Shown here: positions 45,255-55,027 of the stretch, one piece after another | Numbering within the stretch: the stretch's first letter is position 1 | How the letters are laid out: every line of letters begins with the position of its first letter | Source of the DNA: Collimonas sp. OK412 | Lineage (GTDB): Bacteria > Pseudomonadota > Gammaproteobacteria > Burkholderiales > Burkholderiaceae_D | NCBI RefSeq assembly: GCF_900112135.1 | Contig: NZ_FOLC01000019.1 | Span: 1-64,000, forward strand | DNA length: 64,000 nucleotides | Direction of reading: 5' to 3' | Program-made: the position numbers and the translations under genes | Notes under the pieces: model-generated | What the model saw: only the letters and a program-made list of their open reading frames with translations | Database searches by the model: none | What the model was told of the DNA's origin: nothing

Positions 45255-46757
45255 TTATTGCAGCCGCCATTGTTGGCAAGCATTATTGAGCCAATCCCAT
45301 TGCTGGATATTGGTCGTGTCGGCCGTGCCACAGTTGGAAACATCCAACACCTTTCCGCTATTGCGCGAGGTCAAGCGGAACCAGGGAGCGGTGGTCGTTG
45401 TTACCTGCCATTGCTGACTGGCGCTACTGCTGCAGGTATTTTGGATCACGTTGCCGCCATTGGCTGTGGAAGATCCGCTGACATCCAGGCACATGCCGCT
45501 GTGCTCGCTATAAATACTGGAGTATCCGTTGCCCAAGTCCACCATTTGCCAATTCTGCCAAGCAAACCCATTGCACGTGTAGAGGTCGACATTGCTACCC
45601 GCACTGGTATTGGGTTGCTGAACGTCCACGCACTTGCTGCTGTTTTGGTTGACGAGTTTTTTATAAGAACTCAGGGCATTTCCGCTGTAACCCGCTGCAA
45701 CGATATTGACCTGCACGGCGTTTTCGGTTGCATCAGAAGGCTTGCCTGTTGTCATTGCGCCTTCATAGAAATTACCGATTGCCACCTTGCTGTTGTCGCC
45801 GCCAATACCCAAAATAATGGCACCTTCTTTGTGGAAAGGCACATATCCTGACGTAGTAGGCAGCGGCCCCGCATAATCGGTTTTTAACGCGCCAGTTTGG
45901 GCATCGCCATCCCTGATGGAATATGTCGTGGCGTCTTGTTTAATCATGGCCGTGACAAAAGTGGTATTGCGGCCAGTATTATTCGTATTGCTTCCGTTGC
46001 CGCCCAGGAATAGACCATTCTCAAGGTCTGCCATGACCCAGGGGCCAGATCCGGTACATGCGAACCAGCACAGAGTGCCAAAGTAGACCGCATTCATGTG
46101 TCCATTGCCAGTATCAAGGTTATTTGTCTCGGCATTGCCATAATCAAAGCAGCAACCATTATTCACATGGGTAGCGCTGGTAACCATGTATACGCCTTCT
46201 GATGCGCTGCCGGTTGCAATGCCTGTGGTGTTGTTACGCCGATACCCGACGCCCGCGGAGATATAGACCGCATACGCGGACTTTCCGCCAATCGTCACCT
46301 TCAATGCGGTGGCACTGCCTGTGATGTCTGCGCTACCGTTCCCCCCGGCCGGCGCAACAGTCAAGTGATTTCCATTTGCGGTCTGGTCATAGATCGTTTC
46401 AATGGTACATACAGAGCCTGCACAGAAAGTATCTTGTGCAGCAGCATTGGCAATACCACCGGCTGTTAAAGTGCCAATATCCATGGTGGCGCCATTAGAT
46501 GCGCGCTTGACCTGATACAGCTTTCCGTTATACGCCCCAAACAAGGCTCGCACTGTGCTGTGGGCTGCAGAGCACGGCGTACCTCCCGCAGCGTAAATAT
46601 CACAAGTACTTGTGGCGGCCGAAGCCTTTGGCAACAAACCCACGCTGAAAAATACGATAAGCGCCAAAAGCACTAAAAAGCGATTTATTGTACTTACGGC
46701 ATGCCAACTCAACGGGCGGTGCCCATTCAACCCCAACTGCACGCAATGATTTTTCAT
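45255..46757 (-). CDS. Secreted GH54 alpha-L-arabinofuranosidase with ricin-type CBM13
   Basis: 500 residues; GGAG lies before the ATG. A long signal region ends at KASAA. The catalytic domain begins 'CDIYAAGGTPCSAAHSTVRA' and runs to about residue 365 with all GH54 marks: 'IYDQTANGNHLT', 'CCFDYGNAETNNLDTGNGHM', the nucleophile Glu in 'MADLENGLFLGG' and the acid/base Asp in 'LGIGGDNSKVAIGNFYEGAM'. The rest is a ricin-type beta-trefoil (CBM13) with QxW repeats, where fungal AbfB has a CBM42. It releases arabinose from plant arabinans and arabinoxylans. GH54 is mainly fungal, and the gene looks more AT-rich than its neighbours. Confidence 0.92.
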   Translation of the reverse strand: MKNHCVQLGLNGHRPLSWHAVSTINRFLVLLALIVFFSVGLLPKASAATSTCDIYAAGGTPCSAAHSTVRALFGAYNGKLYQVKRASNGATMDIGTLTAGGIANAAAQDTFCAGSVCTIETIYDQTANGNHLTVAPAGGNGSADITGSATALKVTIGGKSAYAVYISAGVGYRRNNTTGIATGSASEGVYMVTSATHVNNGCCFDYGNAETNNLDTGNGHMNAVYFGTLCWFACTGSGPWVMADLENGLFLGGNGSNTNNTGRNTTFVTAMIKQDATTYSIRDGDAQTGALKTDYAGPLPTTSGYVPFHKEGAIILGIGGDNSKVAIGNFYEGAMTTGKPSDATENAVQVNIVAAGYSGNALSSYKKLVNQNSSKCVDVQQPNTSAGSNVDLYTCNGFAWQNWQMVDLGNGYSSIYSEHSGMCLDVSGSSTANGGNVIQNTCSSSASQQWQVTTTTAPWFRLTSRNSGKVLDVSNCGTADTTNIQQWDWLNNACQQWRLQ

Positions 46758-46977
46758 TTAGTCTCCATAGTTATTTATTTTGATACCATGTCTCTCGACA
46801 CTCCATTCCACCTGCCATTACTTCTCAACCCGTAAAATCCATTGCGGCAAAAACGTATTGTGTTAAGTGCCTGATAATGTGAACCTCAATGAAGTGAGCC
46901 GATGCCGGCAAATCCGCCACACCCCGGCTTGAGCGGACCGCGTCAGCTTGGTCTCCGGTGAGCGAAATCCCCTTGGG

Positions 46978-47613
46978 TCATACACCATCGGCGGAAGCCG
47001 GGGAGGGCCGAGAAATCTGTTTCCCCGCTTCTATTCCGCCACTGATCGACCTGCGCGAGATCCGGGCTTCTGCGTGGTCAAGCGCATCTAAATATTCACC
47101 GGTAGCGGTTTTTTTCCGGCTCTGCACCAGATTCGACAAATCGGTGCTTGCCTGGCTGTCGCCATGCTCTGCTAGCGTTTCGAGCTGCCTGACCAGATTT
47201 GCCGCGTCGGCGTTGATCTTGGTGCATTCAGACGATGCCGCATTCGGTTGCTGGGTTCCCTGGCATGGCCATACCAGATCTAGCTTGGCGCGCAAGATCT
47301 TCGCGTCTCCATCCGCGGTAGCGACCAACGGTTCCGGATCATTCAAACAGTTCGAAGCGCCTCGCCCGTATGGGTTGCTCAGCACCATGTCGGCGCAACG
47401 CAGGTTGCCTTGTGCCGCAGCATCTGACGAATCCGCCAATGCCTGGAACTTGGCATCGGGCGGCGGCAATGGCATGGTGCCGCCCGACTGCCGGGCGCTT
47501 ATCAGCGTGAGCACGGCGCTGTGTGGTTGATCAGCGCCTATCAGCAGGTAACAGCACAGGCACGCCGCGGCAATCATGCAGCATCCCGGGAATACTTTTT
47601 GAGCAACAGACAT
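46978..47613 (-). CDS. Membrane-anchored or exported protein of unknown function
   Basis: 211 residues from the ATG at 47613 with AAGGAA upstream. The N-terminus has one hydrophobic helix rich in Cys ('CCMIAAACLCCYLLIGA'), so the protein is tethered to the inner membrane or exported. The remainder is soluble, with four more Cys spaced through residues of about 70-150 and many Asp/Glu/Lys. It resembles small helical-repeat-type exported proteins (possible Sel1-like spacing) but no family could be named. It stands alone between the arabinofuranosidase and a decayed region. Confidence 0.55.
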   Translation of the reverse strand: MSVAQKVFPGCCMIAAACLCCYLLIGADQPHSAVLTLISARQSGGTMPLPPPDAKFQALADSSDAAAQGNLRCADMVLSNPYGRGASNCLNDPEPLVATADGDAKILRAKLDLVWPCQGTQQPNAASSECTKINADAANLVRQLETLAEHGDSQASTDLSNLVQSRKKTATGEYLDALDHAEARISRRSISGGIEAGKQISRPSPASADGV

Positions 47614-48091
47614 TTCTTCTTTTCCTTCTTTGCTGAGCTTCCAGTGACCACCTACGCCGAACAATTAGCGCTGGAGAGGGCATTCAGTTCGGGCGCCAGG
47701 TTCAACTTCCACACAAGCCCGACTATCGCCGTCGCTCAAATTGATTGCTCCTGGCCAATATTAGCAATCATCATTTCAGGAAGCCAATCACATGTTGCAT
47801 CGGATTGATATCAATTTTCTTATTGGTGGTGTCTTCTGTGATCCTTGGTTCGTCCGGGGTGGGGCTACCAGGCGATGCCCGCAGGATCAGTCACTGCACG
47901 GGGCGAGGGGCGATGGAGCGGTTCAGCGTTGAAATACTGAACCCTTAGGAGCTTGAACCGGGCGTCTTGACCTCGGGCGGAATGGAACCCAGTGACCCAC
48001 GCGGCATGTTCCTGCCGACCTTCAGATATCTTGCGGTTGAACTCGGGAACATGTTTGCGGATGGCCGGAGGTACAGCGTTTCAACATATGG
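47614..48091. other. Intergenic stretch without a supported gene
   Basis: The short frames here have no ribosome-binding site and no recognisable family. The right end grades into the decayed small gene at 48092-48197. Confidence 0.4.
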
Positions 48092-48197
48092 CATTATCGG
48101 GAAGTGGCCAGGCTAAAAAAAACTCCTGCTCATGGCAGGAGTCGAGAAGCGCGAGGTGCTGGATTTGCTTGCTTGCTGCAGGTTGGATAGGGAGTAA
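48092..48197 (+). pseudogene. Relic of a small gene related to the one at 55028-55306
   Basis: Two adjacent frames together read HYREVARLKK and then LLLMAGVEKREVLDLLACCR, which matches EYRKVAVHKK and LLIAGVDKREILDLLACCR in the protein encoded at 55028-55306. The frames are separated by a run of eight A (48115-48122), a typical slippage site, and upstream homology fades. The piece therefore looks like the 3' end of a decayed copy. It overlaps a terminator-like hairpin described separately. Confidence 0.55.
48115..48142 (-). terminator. Intrinsic terminator of the malate:quinone oxidoreductase gene
   Basis: ACTCCTGC (48122-48129) pairs with GCAGGAGT (48135-48142) around the loop TCATG, and eight A precede it on the plus strand. 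Read on the minus strand it is an 8-bp stem followed by a U tract, 87 bases past the mqo stop. Confidence 0.75.
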
Positions 48198-48228
48198 GTG
48201 GATGTCGCTTACACTGAGCTTCGCAGCA

Positions 48229-49947
48229 CTATAGCGCGATATCTGGCACTTTTTTCACTTGTCCAGGGTGCTCGATGGGAGCGGCCCCTTGAACGAAGCC
48301 CTCCAAACTTGGCGATGCGATAGTCAATTGCAAAGTTTCAGCGGTGCTTGCCCATGTCGTCGCAAGCAACTGCGGGTTCTCATTGAGCTTTTGTCCATAA
48401 GTGGGAACGATCTCGCGAATTTTTTTCTGCCAGGCAGGTGTCTTCATCCGATCGGGGAAAACTTTCTCCAGCAGTGACAGCATGATCGCTGGCGAGGTAG
48501 AGCCACCAGGTGACGCGCCCAGCAATGCAGACACGGAGCGATCTTCGGAAACCACGACTTCGGTACCCAGCTTCAATACGCCGCCCTTGTCGGGGATGTT
48601 CTTGATGATCTGCACACGCTGACCGGCTTGCCACAAACGCCAGTCTTCGTCCTTTGCCTCAGGCATGTAGCGGCGCAGCGCCGCCATCTTGTCTTCCCTG
48701 GACAGCTCCAATTGCTGCGCGAGATATTTGACGAGTGCAAACTCATGGGCGCCGACTTGAAGTTGCGGAATGATATTGGAGGGCGTGGTTGCCTTCGCGA
48801 TATCGAAATACGATCCGTTCTTGAGGAATTTGGTGGACCAGGTGGCGAACGGCCCGAACAGCAGCACGGTTTTACCATCCAGCACTCGGGTATCCAGATG
48901 CGGCACCGACATCGGTGGCGAACCCGTATCCGCCAGGCCGTAGACCTTGGCCAGATGGCGCGAGGTAATGGCGGGATTATCCGTGACCAGGAATTCGCCG
49001 CCTACCGGGAAACCGCCATACTGCTTCGCTTCAGGAATGCCCGACAACTGCAGCAGCGGCAATGCGGCGCCACCGGCGCCGATGAAGATGTGGCGTGCAT
49101 CAACGGTCTGAATCTTGGAACTATTCTTGATGTCGAAAGCCGATACACGCCAGGAGCCATCCTCATTGCGGGTGATCGAGCGTACCTCATATCCGGTGGT
49201 GATCTTGCTGCCCGCATTGCTGCTGAGATGCTTGTAGAACTGGCGGGTAATCGAGCCTAGGTTGACATCGGTGCCGAGCGGCGAACGGGTGGCGGTGACC
49301 ATCTCGTCCGGCTTGCGGCCTTCCACCATGATCGGAATCCATTCAGCAATCTTGGTCGGATCCGTCGTCATTTCCATGCCAGCGAACAGCGGCGATGCCT
49401 TCAAGGCCGCGACGCGTTTGCGAATGAATTCACGGTTCTCCGGACCAAAGACCAAATTCATGTGCGGTGTCGAATTGATGAATTCGCGCGGATTGCCCAG
49501 AACGCCCTTGCGCACCTGATGCGACCAGAATTGGCGCGAGATCTGGAAGTTCTCGTTGATGCCGATCGCCTGGGTAATATGCACTTCACCCTTGTCGTCC
49601 ATCGGGGTGTAGTTCAGTTCGCAGAGCGCCGAGTGGCCGGTGCCCGCGTTGTTCCAGCCATTCGAACTTTCTTCCGCCACTTTGTCCAGGCGCTCGAACA
49701 CTTCATAGGTCCAGCCAGGCTCCAGCTCGGACAGATAGACACCGAGCGTCGCACTCATGATGCCGCCGCCGATCAGCAGCACGTCCACCGTGCGATCCGC
49801 CTTGGCGGCACGGAATTGGCCACCGAACAGGACCGAGTAGCCGCCCCATACGGCTGCGGCGCCAACGGCAGCGCCAATAAATTTACGTCGGGAGAAGCGC
49901 TTGCCTTTGGCGTTTACTACCGTATTCTTGTTATTTGTTTGACTCAT
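48229..49947 (-). CDS. mqo: Malate:quinone oxidoreductase with a Tat signal
   Basis: 572 residues from 49947. The N-terminus has a twin-arginine motif (SRRKFIGAAVGAAAVWGGYS), then the FAD loop 'VDVLLIGGGIMSATLGVYLS' and the Mqo signatures 'ESSNGWNNAGTGHSALCELN', 'PREFINSTPHMNLVFG' and 'VGGEFLVTDNPAI'. The C-terminus has 'LLGASPGGSTSPAIMLSLLE'. The enzyme oxidises malate to oxaloacetate and passes electrons to quinone. Classical Mqo is a cytoplasmic peripheral membrane protein, so an export signal is unusual and would put malate oxidation in the periplasm. A hairpin terminator follows at 48115-48142. Confidence 0.93.
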   Translation of the reverse strand: MSQTNNKNTVVNAKGKRFSRRKFIGAAVGAAAVWGGYSVLFGGQFRAAKADRTVDVLLIGGGIMSATLGVYLSELEPGWTYEVFERLDKVAEESSNGWNNAGTGHSALCELNYTPMDDKGEVHITQAIGINENFQISRQFWSHQVRKGVLGNPREFINSTPHMNLVFGPENREFIRKRVAALKASPLFAGMEMTTDPTKIAEWIPIMVEGRKPDEMVTATRSPLGTDVNLGSITRQFYKHLSSNAGSKITTGYEVRSITRNEDGSWRVSAFDIKNSSKIQTVDARHIFIGAGGAALPLLQLSGIPEAKQYGGFPVGGEFLVTDNPAITSRHLAKVYGLADTGSPPMSVPHLDTRVLDGKTVLLFGPFATWSTKFLKNGSYFDIAKATTPSNIIPQLQVGAHEFALVKYLAQQLELSREDKMAALRRYMPEAKDEDWRLWQAGQRVQIIKNIPDKGGVLKLGTEVVVSEDRSVSALLGASPGGSTSPAIMLSLLEKVFPDRMKTPAWQKKIREIVPTYGQKLNENPQLLATTWASTAETLQLTIASPSLEGFVQGAAPIEHPGQVKKVPDIAL

Positions 49948-50244
49948 GGAAATTTTTCGTCGTAAGTAATATTGAAAGCGATAGGCACCCTCAATCAAAA
50001 ACGGTGCCGGATACCGAAAAAACCTCATTCAATCGAGGAACAGGTGCGCAATTATGCTTGATTTGCAAGCTCATCACAAAACAAACAATTCCAATCACAT
50101 TGATCGGATGTGAACTTAACGTAGCTTTCTTCCAGTCTGTTTACTTTCGCGCGTGATCTCACGATAAATAAACACTGAGGCGGCAAACCAAAGTGCGACC
50201 GCATTGAGAGAACTCCCGGATGAAGCACAGTGTTTCCTGGACAG

Positions 50245-51645
50245 TTAAACCACAGCGGCGCTGAACGACTCGGGCCGCCGCGCAAGCAGATGAGACAGTC
50301 GTTGAAGACCCGCCTGTAAGCGTCCACGGTCCTTGATGCTACCCAAAGAGATCCGAATTGCATTCACTGATCCGCTGCCAGTTGCGAATGCCTCCGCCGG
50401 CGTGACTGCGATGCCCTCGCTGCCGGCTGCACGCGCAAGCTGTGAAGAGTTCCAATACGCCGGCAACTCGAGCCATACATGCAGGCCGTCTCCGGCGCCG
50501 CTGTACCGCCCCGCCAGAATATCCCGAGCCATCCGGTGGCGCAGGCGCGCCTCGTTGCGTACGCCTTCCATCAGTCCGTCAGCCGAACCGTCGAGGATCC
50601 ACTGAGTGGCCAGTGCGGCCGTCAGAGGAGCGACCATCAGCGCAAATGATCTTAGCGAGACCAGGAAACGTTCACGTTCGTGCGGGGCGCGTATTAGCAC
50701 GAAGGCGACACGCAAGCCGGGCGTCAGGCATTTCGACAGGGTTGAGATGTAGTACACCTGTTCCGGGGCAAACGTGGCAATAGGTGGTGGCGGGGCATCG
50801 GCAAGGAGCCAGTAGGGATCGTCCTCGACGATGCGTACATTGCAGCGCTTCGCGATGCTGGCGAGCTCCTTGCGCCGGCGTTCCGGAATAGTGATGGCGG
50901 TCGGGTTCTGTAATGTCGGATTGAGGTAGACCAGTCCAGGCTTATGCCGGCGGCACGCTTCCTCAAGCATCTCAGGCACCATCCCGTGCTTGTCCGCTTC
51001 CACCGCAATGATGTGCCGGCCGAATTGGGTCGCTGCGGCACGCAAGCCGGGATAACTCGTTGGTTCTGCCAGGATGACATCGCCAGGCTCCGTCAGCGCA
51101 AGGATCAATGCGGCGATCGCCGCTTGCGCACCCGGACAGACAACAACCTGTCGAGAATCCAGATGTCCAAACATCGGTTCGAGCCATTTGGCTCCAGCCT
51201 TACGGTCGGAGTCGCTTCCCCCGGCCAAGTGGTAAGTCATCAGCAATTCATTATCTGCCCTCATCAGTACTTGAGACAAACCTTGTTTCAACATGTCGTC
51301 GAAGTCCACGCCATCCGGCGGTGGCGGGGTATTCATGCTCAGGTCGAGGATCGAGGTCAATTCGGCTTTCGGCGCCGCGACATAAGTGCCTCGAGCGCCG
51401 CGGCCCTCCAACAAGTTGCGGCGTCTGGCTTCGTCGTATGCGCGCGTGATCGTCGTCAGGTCGACGTCCAGCTGTGCTGCCAACTGGCGCTGCGGAGGTA
51501 GACGGTCACCCGGTTTCAGCGATCCTTCTGCCACCGCCGCCTGCAACGCATCCGCAATCTGCAAAAAACGTGGCCCGCCGTGCACGGCCAATCGCGGCAA
51601 CCAGATTGGCAAATTTTCATCTTGCATGTTTTTCAACTGGGACAT
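50245..51645 (-). CDS. MocR/PdxR-type regulator (second)
   Basis: 466 residues. The winged helix-turn-helix is at about residues 25-95 ('IADALQAAVAEGSLKPGDRL', 'LAAQLDVDLTTITRAYDEAR'). The aminotransferase-like domain has the PLP lysine in 'STLSKCLTPGLRVAFVLI', Asp in 'VRIVEDDPYWLL' and 'AEPTSYPGLRAAATQFGR'. It shares the domain plan of the regulator at 39666-41072 but is clearly a different subgroup. A small membrane protein is encoded divergently 281 bases away and is a possible target. Confidence 0.92.
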   Translation of the reverse strand: MSQLKNMQDENLPIWLPRLAVHGGPRFLQIADALQAAVAEGSLKPGDRLPPQRQLAAQLDVDLTTITRAYDEARRRNLLEGRGARGTYVAAPKAELTSILDLSMNTPPPPDGVDFDDMLKQGLSQVLMRADNELLMTYHLAGGSDSDRKAGAKWLEPMFGHLDSRQVVVCPGAQAAIAALILALTEPGDVILAEPTSYPGLRAAATQFGRHIIAVEADKHGMVPEMLEEACRRHKPGLVYLNPTLQNPTAITIPERRRKELASIAKRCNVRIVEDDPYWLLADAPPPPIATFAPEQVYYISTLSKCLTPGLRVAFVLIRAPHERERFLVSLRSFALMVAPLTAALATQWILDGSADGLMEGVRNEARLRHRMARDILAGRYSGAGDGLHVWLELPAYWNSSQLARAAGSEGIAVTPAEAFATGSGSVNAIRISLGSIKDRGRLQAGLQRLSHLLARRPESFSAAVV

Positions 51646-51926
51646 TTTGTCTCAATGTATGGAAATTGCTTTCAAGTAGTATGCCTCAGGACGTGCAGCA
51701 ACATCATCCTTGCATGGCAGTCGTTGACGTTTTCTCCTTTCTCATCTGCATTCGGTAAATCACTCCGCTGGATGCCATTCTTATTTCATAGGTAGATGTA
51801 ATGAAAGATTCAAGCAGGATGCCTGAGGAGGATGGTTTGAACAAAAAATGAAGCTGCTGAAGCAGCGTTTTAAGGTAGTGCTCCTCACGATAGATAGTGT
51901 CAAGTAATAGCCTGGAAATACGCAAA

Positions 51927-52160
51927 ATGATGGATTGGATCCCTATAGCCTTAGTTACGTTCAAGGTTCTCGTGCTCGGCACGGGCATGTTCTTCGCCAT
52001 CAAGTGGCATTACGATCAAGGGAAGAAGGGGAAGGAGAAGCGCGCGGTGCTACGCGCGGGCGGCAAGGTGGCCGCAGTCTTCGTGCTATCGCTCCTGGGC
52101 CTGGGGCTCGCCACCTTCGTCCTTGCCAGGATGCTCGGTTTGGACTTGACCTTCCCATGA
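51927..52160 (+). CDS. Small two-helix membrane protein
   Basis: 77 residues from the ATG at 51927, with GGAAA eight bases before it. Two membrane helices (IALVTFKVLVLGTGMFFAIKW; cut here to its core, and VAAVFVLSLLGLGLATFVLA) flank a strongly basic loop 'YDQGKKGKEKRAVLRAGGK'. No family was recognised. It is divergent from the MocR regulator, which suggests it is under its control. Confidence 0.6.
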   Translation: MMDWIPIALVTFKVLVLGTGMFFAIKWHYDQGKKGKEKRAVLRAGGKVAAVFVLSLLGLGLATFVLARMLGLDLTFP

Positions 52161-52480
52161 TGGCAAAGAATAGTCGGCCGATATCCAGTGATGCGGCAGC
52201 AATTCCCCGATGCGGCTATTGGGCAGTGTCGGCAGGCGGGTCACATAGCAATTTAGGTGAAAAAAACTCTACCGTGGCAGATGCTATTTTGGATCGTTTA
52301 GCTAGTGAGACGCATCGAGTTGAACTAAAGGGAGAGTCGATGCGGAAACAACGAAACAAAAAAAACAATGACCGACTAAATTTGAAAAAGAGTTTCAACT
52401 TCTGACTCTGTTCGCACAATATCTTTCATATAATTCAATACGCTTAATCTGGCTGGTTATTCTGCGTCTTTAGTTATGAT
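52161..52480. other. Intergenic stretch, nothing recognised
   Basis: A 320-base gap between the small membrane protein and the exporter gene. It is AT-rich at its right half. No gene, hairpin with T run or repeat was found. Confidence 0.5.
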
Positions 52481-54070
52481 TCAAGATTTTTTGTTTTCTT
52501 GAGAATGGGCGCTAATTAAGACCCGAGCGCTTAGAGCACTCCCCAACGCTAACAATGCGGAGAGCAGCATCACCCATCGGAAGCCGGATACATACGATTG
52601 GCTGATTGCGCTTTTCAGGAGCGCTTTCTCCCGTTTGCTTGCTTCTTCTGGGAACTCGATTGCAGCAAGTTTTGCACGCTGCATCTGTATCGCGTGTAAG
52701 GTTTCCGGGGCAATATTCAAGTTCTTGAGATGCCGGTCCAGGCTAACATTGAACGCCAGGTTCATCACAATTCCGAAAATCGCAATGGCGAGGAGGGCGG
52801 CCGTACGCGAAACGGCGTTGTTGACGCCTGATGCCGCGCCGGCAAGGCTCTGGTCGACCGCATTCATGACCGTCGTGGTTAGCGGCGCGACACTGATCGA
52901 CATGCCGAATCCCAATATCAGCACCGCTGGGAAATAATTTGCCCAGTAACTGCCGCCGACGCCGGGAATGGCGAACCAGGCAAAGCCGATCGCCGCAATC
53001 ATCGGGCCAATCACCAGCGGTCTCTTGGCGCCGTATCGGTCAACCAGTCCGCCGCTCCACCTTGACAGGGAAAACATCAGTAGCACGAATGGCAGCAACG
53101 AAGCGCCAGCGGCGACCGCGGAATATCCTTGCACCAGGATCAGGTTAATCGGAAGAAAATACAGGCCGCCGCCAAGCGCCGCATATAGCATGAGCGTCAG
53201 CAAGTTGGCTCCGCTAAAATTGCGGGAGTGGAATAAGCCGAGCGGCAGCATAGGGGCTGGATGCCGTAACTCGACGCCGATGAAAATGGCGATCATCAGC
53301 GCAGCCAAAACCAGCGTAACAATCACCGTAACGTCGCCCCATCCTTTGTTCGACGATTCAATCAAGCCATAGACCAGGCATCCCAGTCCGATGCTGGCCA
53401 GTGCAGCGCCGGTCCAGTCGAGGCTGCCTGAGGCGCGCTGGTCGCGGCTTTCCGGTACATATCTGAACGTGAGGAACACGACCAGCAAGGCGAGCGGAAC
53501 GTTGATCAGGAATGCCAGGCGCCATGAAACATGCTCAATCAGAAATCCGCCGACCACCGGTCCAATCGCGGCGGTGATGGCGGTGTAACCGGACCAGGTA
53601 CCGATCGCCTTGCCACGCTCGTCTTCGGGAAACGAAGCACTGATAAGCGCCAGGCTGCCTGGGACCAGCAAGGCGCCGCCGATTCCCTGCACCGCTCGGG
53701 CGAAAATCAATTGCATGACGCTGCCAGTCACCCCACACCAGATGGACGCTACAGCAAATAGCGCGACGCCAAGGGCAAACACGCGCCGCCGCCCGAAGCG
53801 GTCGCCTGCGGCGCCGCCAACCAACAGCAGCGCCGCCAGGAATAGGGCGTAGGATTCAACTACCCACTGCACATCCGATGCGCTGGCGCCGAATGCGCGT
53901 TGCAAGGCGGGAAGGGCTACGTTGACCACGGTGCCATCGATAAACACCATGCTTGAGGCGAGTATCGTGGCCGCCAGCACCCACGGGCGCGCGCTGAGTT
54001 TGCACAATGAATCTGCCGCCGCGTCGGCAACGGCGCCCTCGTCGCGAGGGCGGGCAGGCGATACAGTCAT
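52481..54070 (-). CDS. DHA2-type major facilitator drug exporter (EmrB/QacA group)
   Basis: 529 residues from 54070 with GGGAGTG upstream, predicted 14 membrane helices. Key motifs are 'ILASSMVFIDGTVVNVALPA' (motif D1, typical of DHA2), 'GGAAGDRFGRRRVFALGVAL' (motif A), 'ARAVQGIGGALLVPGSLALI' (motif B) and 'GYTAITAAIGPVVGGFLIEH' (motif C, antiporter signature). It expels toxic compounds in exchange for protons. No adjacent membrane-fusion protein or regulator is present, so it probably works alone across the inner membrane. Confidence 0.93.
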   Translation of the reverse strand: MTVSPARPRDEGAVADAAADSLCKLSARPWVLAATILASSMVFIDGTVVNVALPALQRAFGASASDVQWVVESYALFLAALLLVGGAAGDRFGRRRVFALGVALFAVASIWCGVTGSVMQLIFARAVQGIGGALLVPGSLALISASFPEDERGKAIGTWSGYTAITAAIGPVVGGFLIEHVSWRLAFLINVPLALLVVFLTFRYVPESRDQRASGSLDWTGAALASIGLGCLVYGLIESSNKGWGDVTVIVTLVLAALMIAIFIGVELRHPAPMLPLGLFHSRNFSGANLLTLMLYAALGGGLYFLPINLILVQGYSAVAAGASLLPFVLLMFSLSRWSGGLVDRYGAKRPLVIGPMIAAIGFAWFAIPGVGGSYWANYFPAVLILGFGMSISVAPLTTTVMNAVDQSLAGAASGVNNAVSRTAALLAIAIFGIVMNLAFNVSLDRHLKNLNIAPETLHAIQMQRAKLAAIEFPEEASKREKALLKSAISQSYVSGFRWVMLLSALLALGSALSARVLISAHSQENKKS

Positions 54071-54220
54071 TGATATCACTCCCGCATGAGCTGGTGTGTT
54101 CCAAGCATAGCCTAAATTGTTATTTATGCCGGGTGCAATATCGACAATTGCTTGGTCCGGTCGGTCAGCCCGTTCACGGTGCAAAGCACGCGCGTGGCAT
54201 CGTTCATCGAATAGGCGGGG

Positions 54221-54246
54221 AACTCTGGGAAACAACTCTGGGAAAC
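54221..54246. repeat. Perfect 13-bp tandem duplication
   Basis: AACTCTGGGAAAC occurs twice back to back (54221-54233, 54234-54246) in the 298-base gap upstream of the exporter gene. The remaining part of that gap holds no supported gene. Confidence 0.6.
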
Positions 54247-54368
54247 GATGGTTGGTTCTACGGAGAGCGAACCAAAATTGGCAAATTAGTGCGTAGCACT
54301 AACTGAATAGGTTGTTCTGCTGGAGTGGCGAAGCACACGGAAGACAGGCAGTGGCAGCTGTCTTTGAC

Positions 54369-54953
54369 TTAACAGCCAAGTCGATACATTCTGTTTCTGA
54401 CATCTAGCCTACGAATTCGAAGCTGCTCTTGCGACCAGCTCGATTGTCCGATGTTGGATCCTGCGTCGATGGATTTGATTTCTTCAGCCAAGTAGTAGCA
54501 CTGGCCTTGCGTGTTGCTGGTCGTTGCCGGTTTCGACTCACTAGCCATTGTGACTATTCCAGGGCGCTGTATGTCTTCTCTGATCCGTGCGCGTGTGTCT
54601 GCAATGGTTTGTTGGTCTGGGCTGACGAACCCGCCGCTTGTTTCCTTGATGACTATGGCCGTCTGTTGTTCCGCGCCGGCGCATTTCTTATCCGAGTAGG
54701 TGGTTTTTCCACCTGATTGACATTTGATTATTCCCGTTGGTTGTTCTGTCGCTGGTTTGCTTTCCATGCTGGCGATATAGCTTCGGTTCTTCATGTCTTT
54801 GATGGCAGGGGGCGACGTACGAACGACGTTTTTTGTTTCAGCTTGGTTGATGCTATCCATTGTTGTTGGTCCGCTCATTAACCAGACGGCGCCACCGACA
54901 ATTCCGACTGCTAGCATCAGACTAGTGGCTTTGATTATCAGGTCGTTGGCCAT
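54369..54953 (-). CDS. Exported or membrane-anchored protein with DUF4124-like motif
   Basis: 194 residues from 54953, with AGGGA seven bases upstream. One N-terminal hydrophobic helix (LIIKATSLMLAVGIVGGAVW) serves as signal anchor. Residues of about 66-85 read 'IIKCQSGGKTTYSDKKCAGA', the pattern of DUF4124 domains (a strand, YSD, then a Cys), common in small periplasmic proteins of beta-proteobacteria. The C-terminal part is helical with 'CYYLAEEIKSIDAG' and 'RIRRLDVRNRMYRLGC', a likely disulfide pair. Function unknown. It is divergent from the small gene at 55028. Confidence 0.65.
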   Translation of the reverse strand: MANDLIIKATSLMLAVGIVGGAVWLMSGPTTMDSINQAETKNVVRTSPPAIKDMKNRSYIASMESKPATEQPTGIIKCQSGGKTTYSDKKCAGAEQQTAIVIKETSGGFVSPDQQTIADTRARIREDIQRPGIVTMASESKPATTSNTQGQCYYLAEEIKSIDAGSNIGQSSWSQEQLRIRRLDVRNRMYRLGC

Positions 54954-55027
54954 GTCGTTTCCCTTGTTTAAATATATTGCCATTTAAACATAGATTCCAA
55001 CTTACAATCTTTCCATTTTGCACCGAC

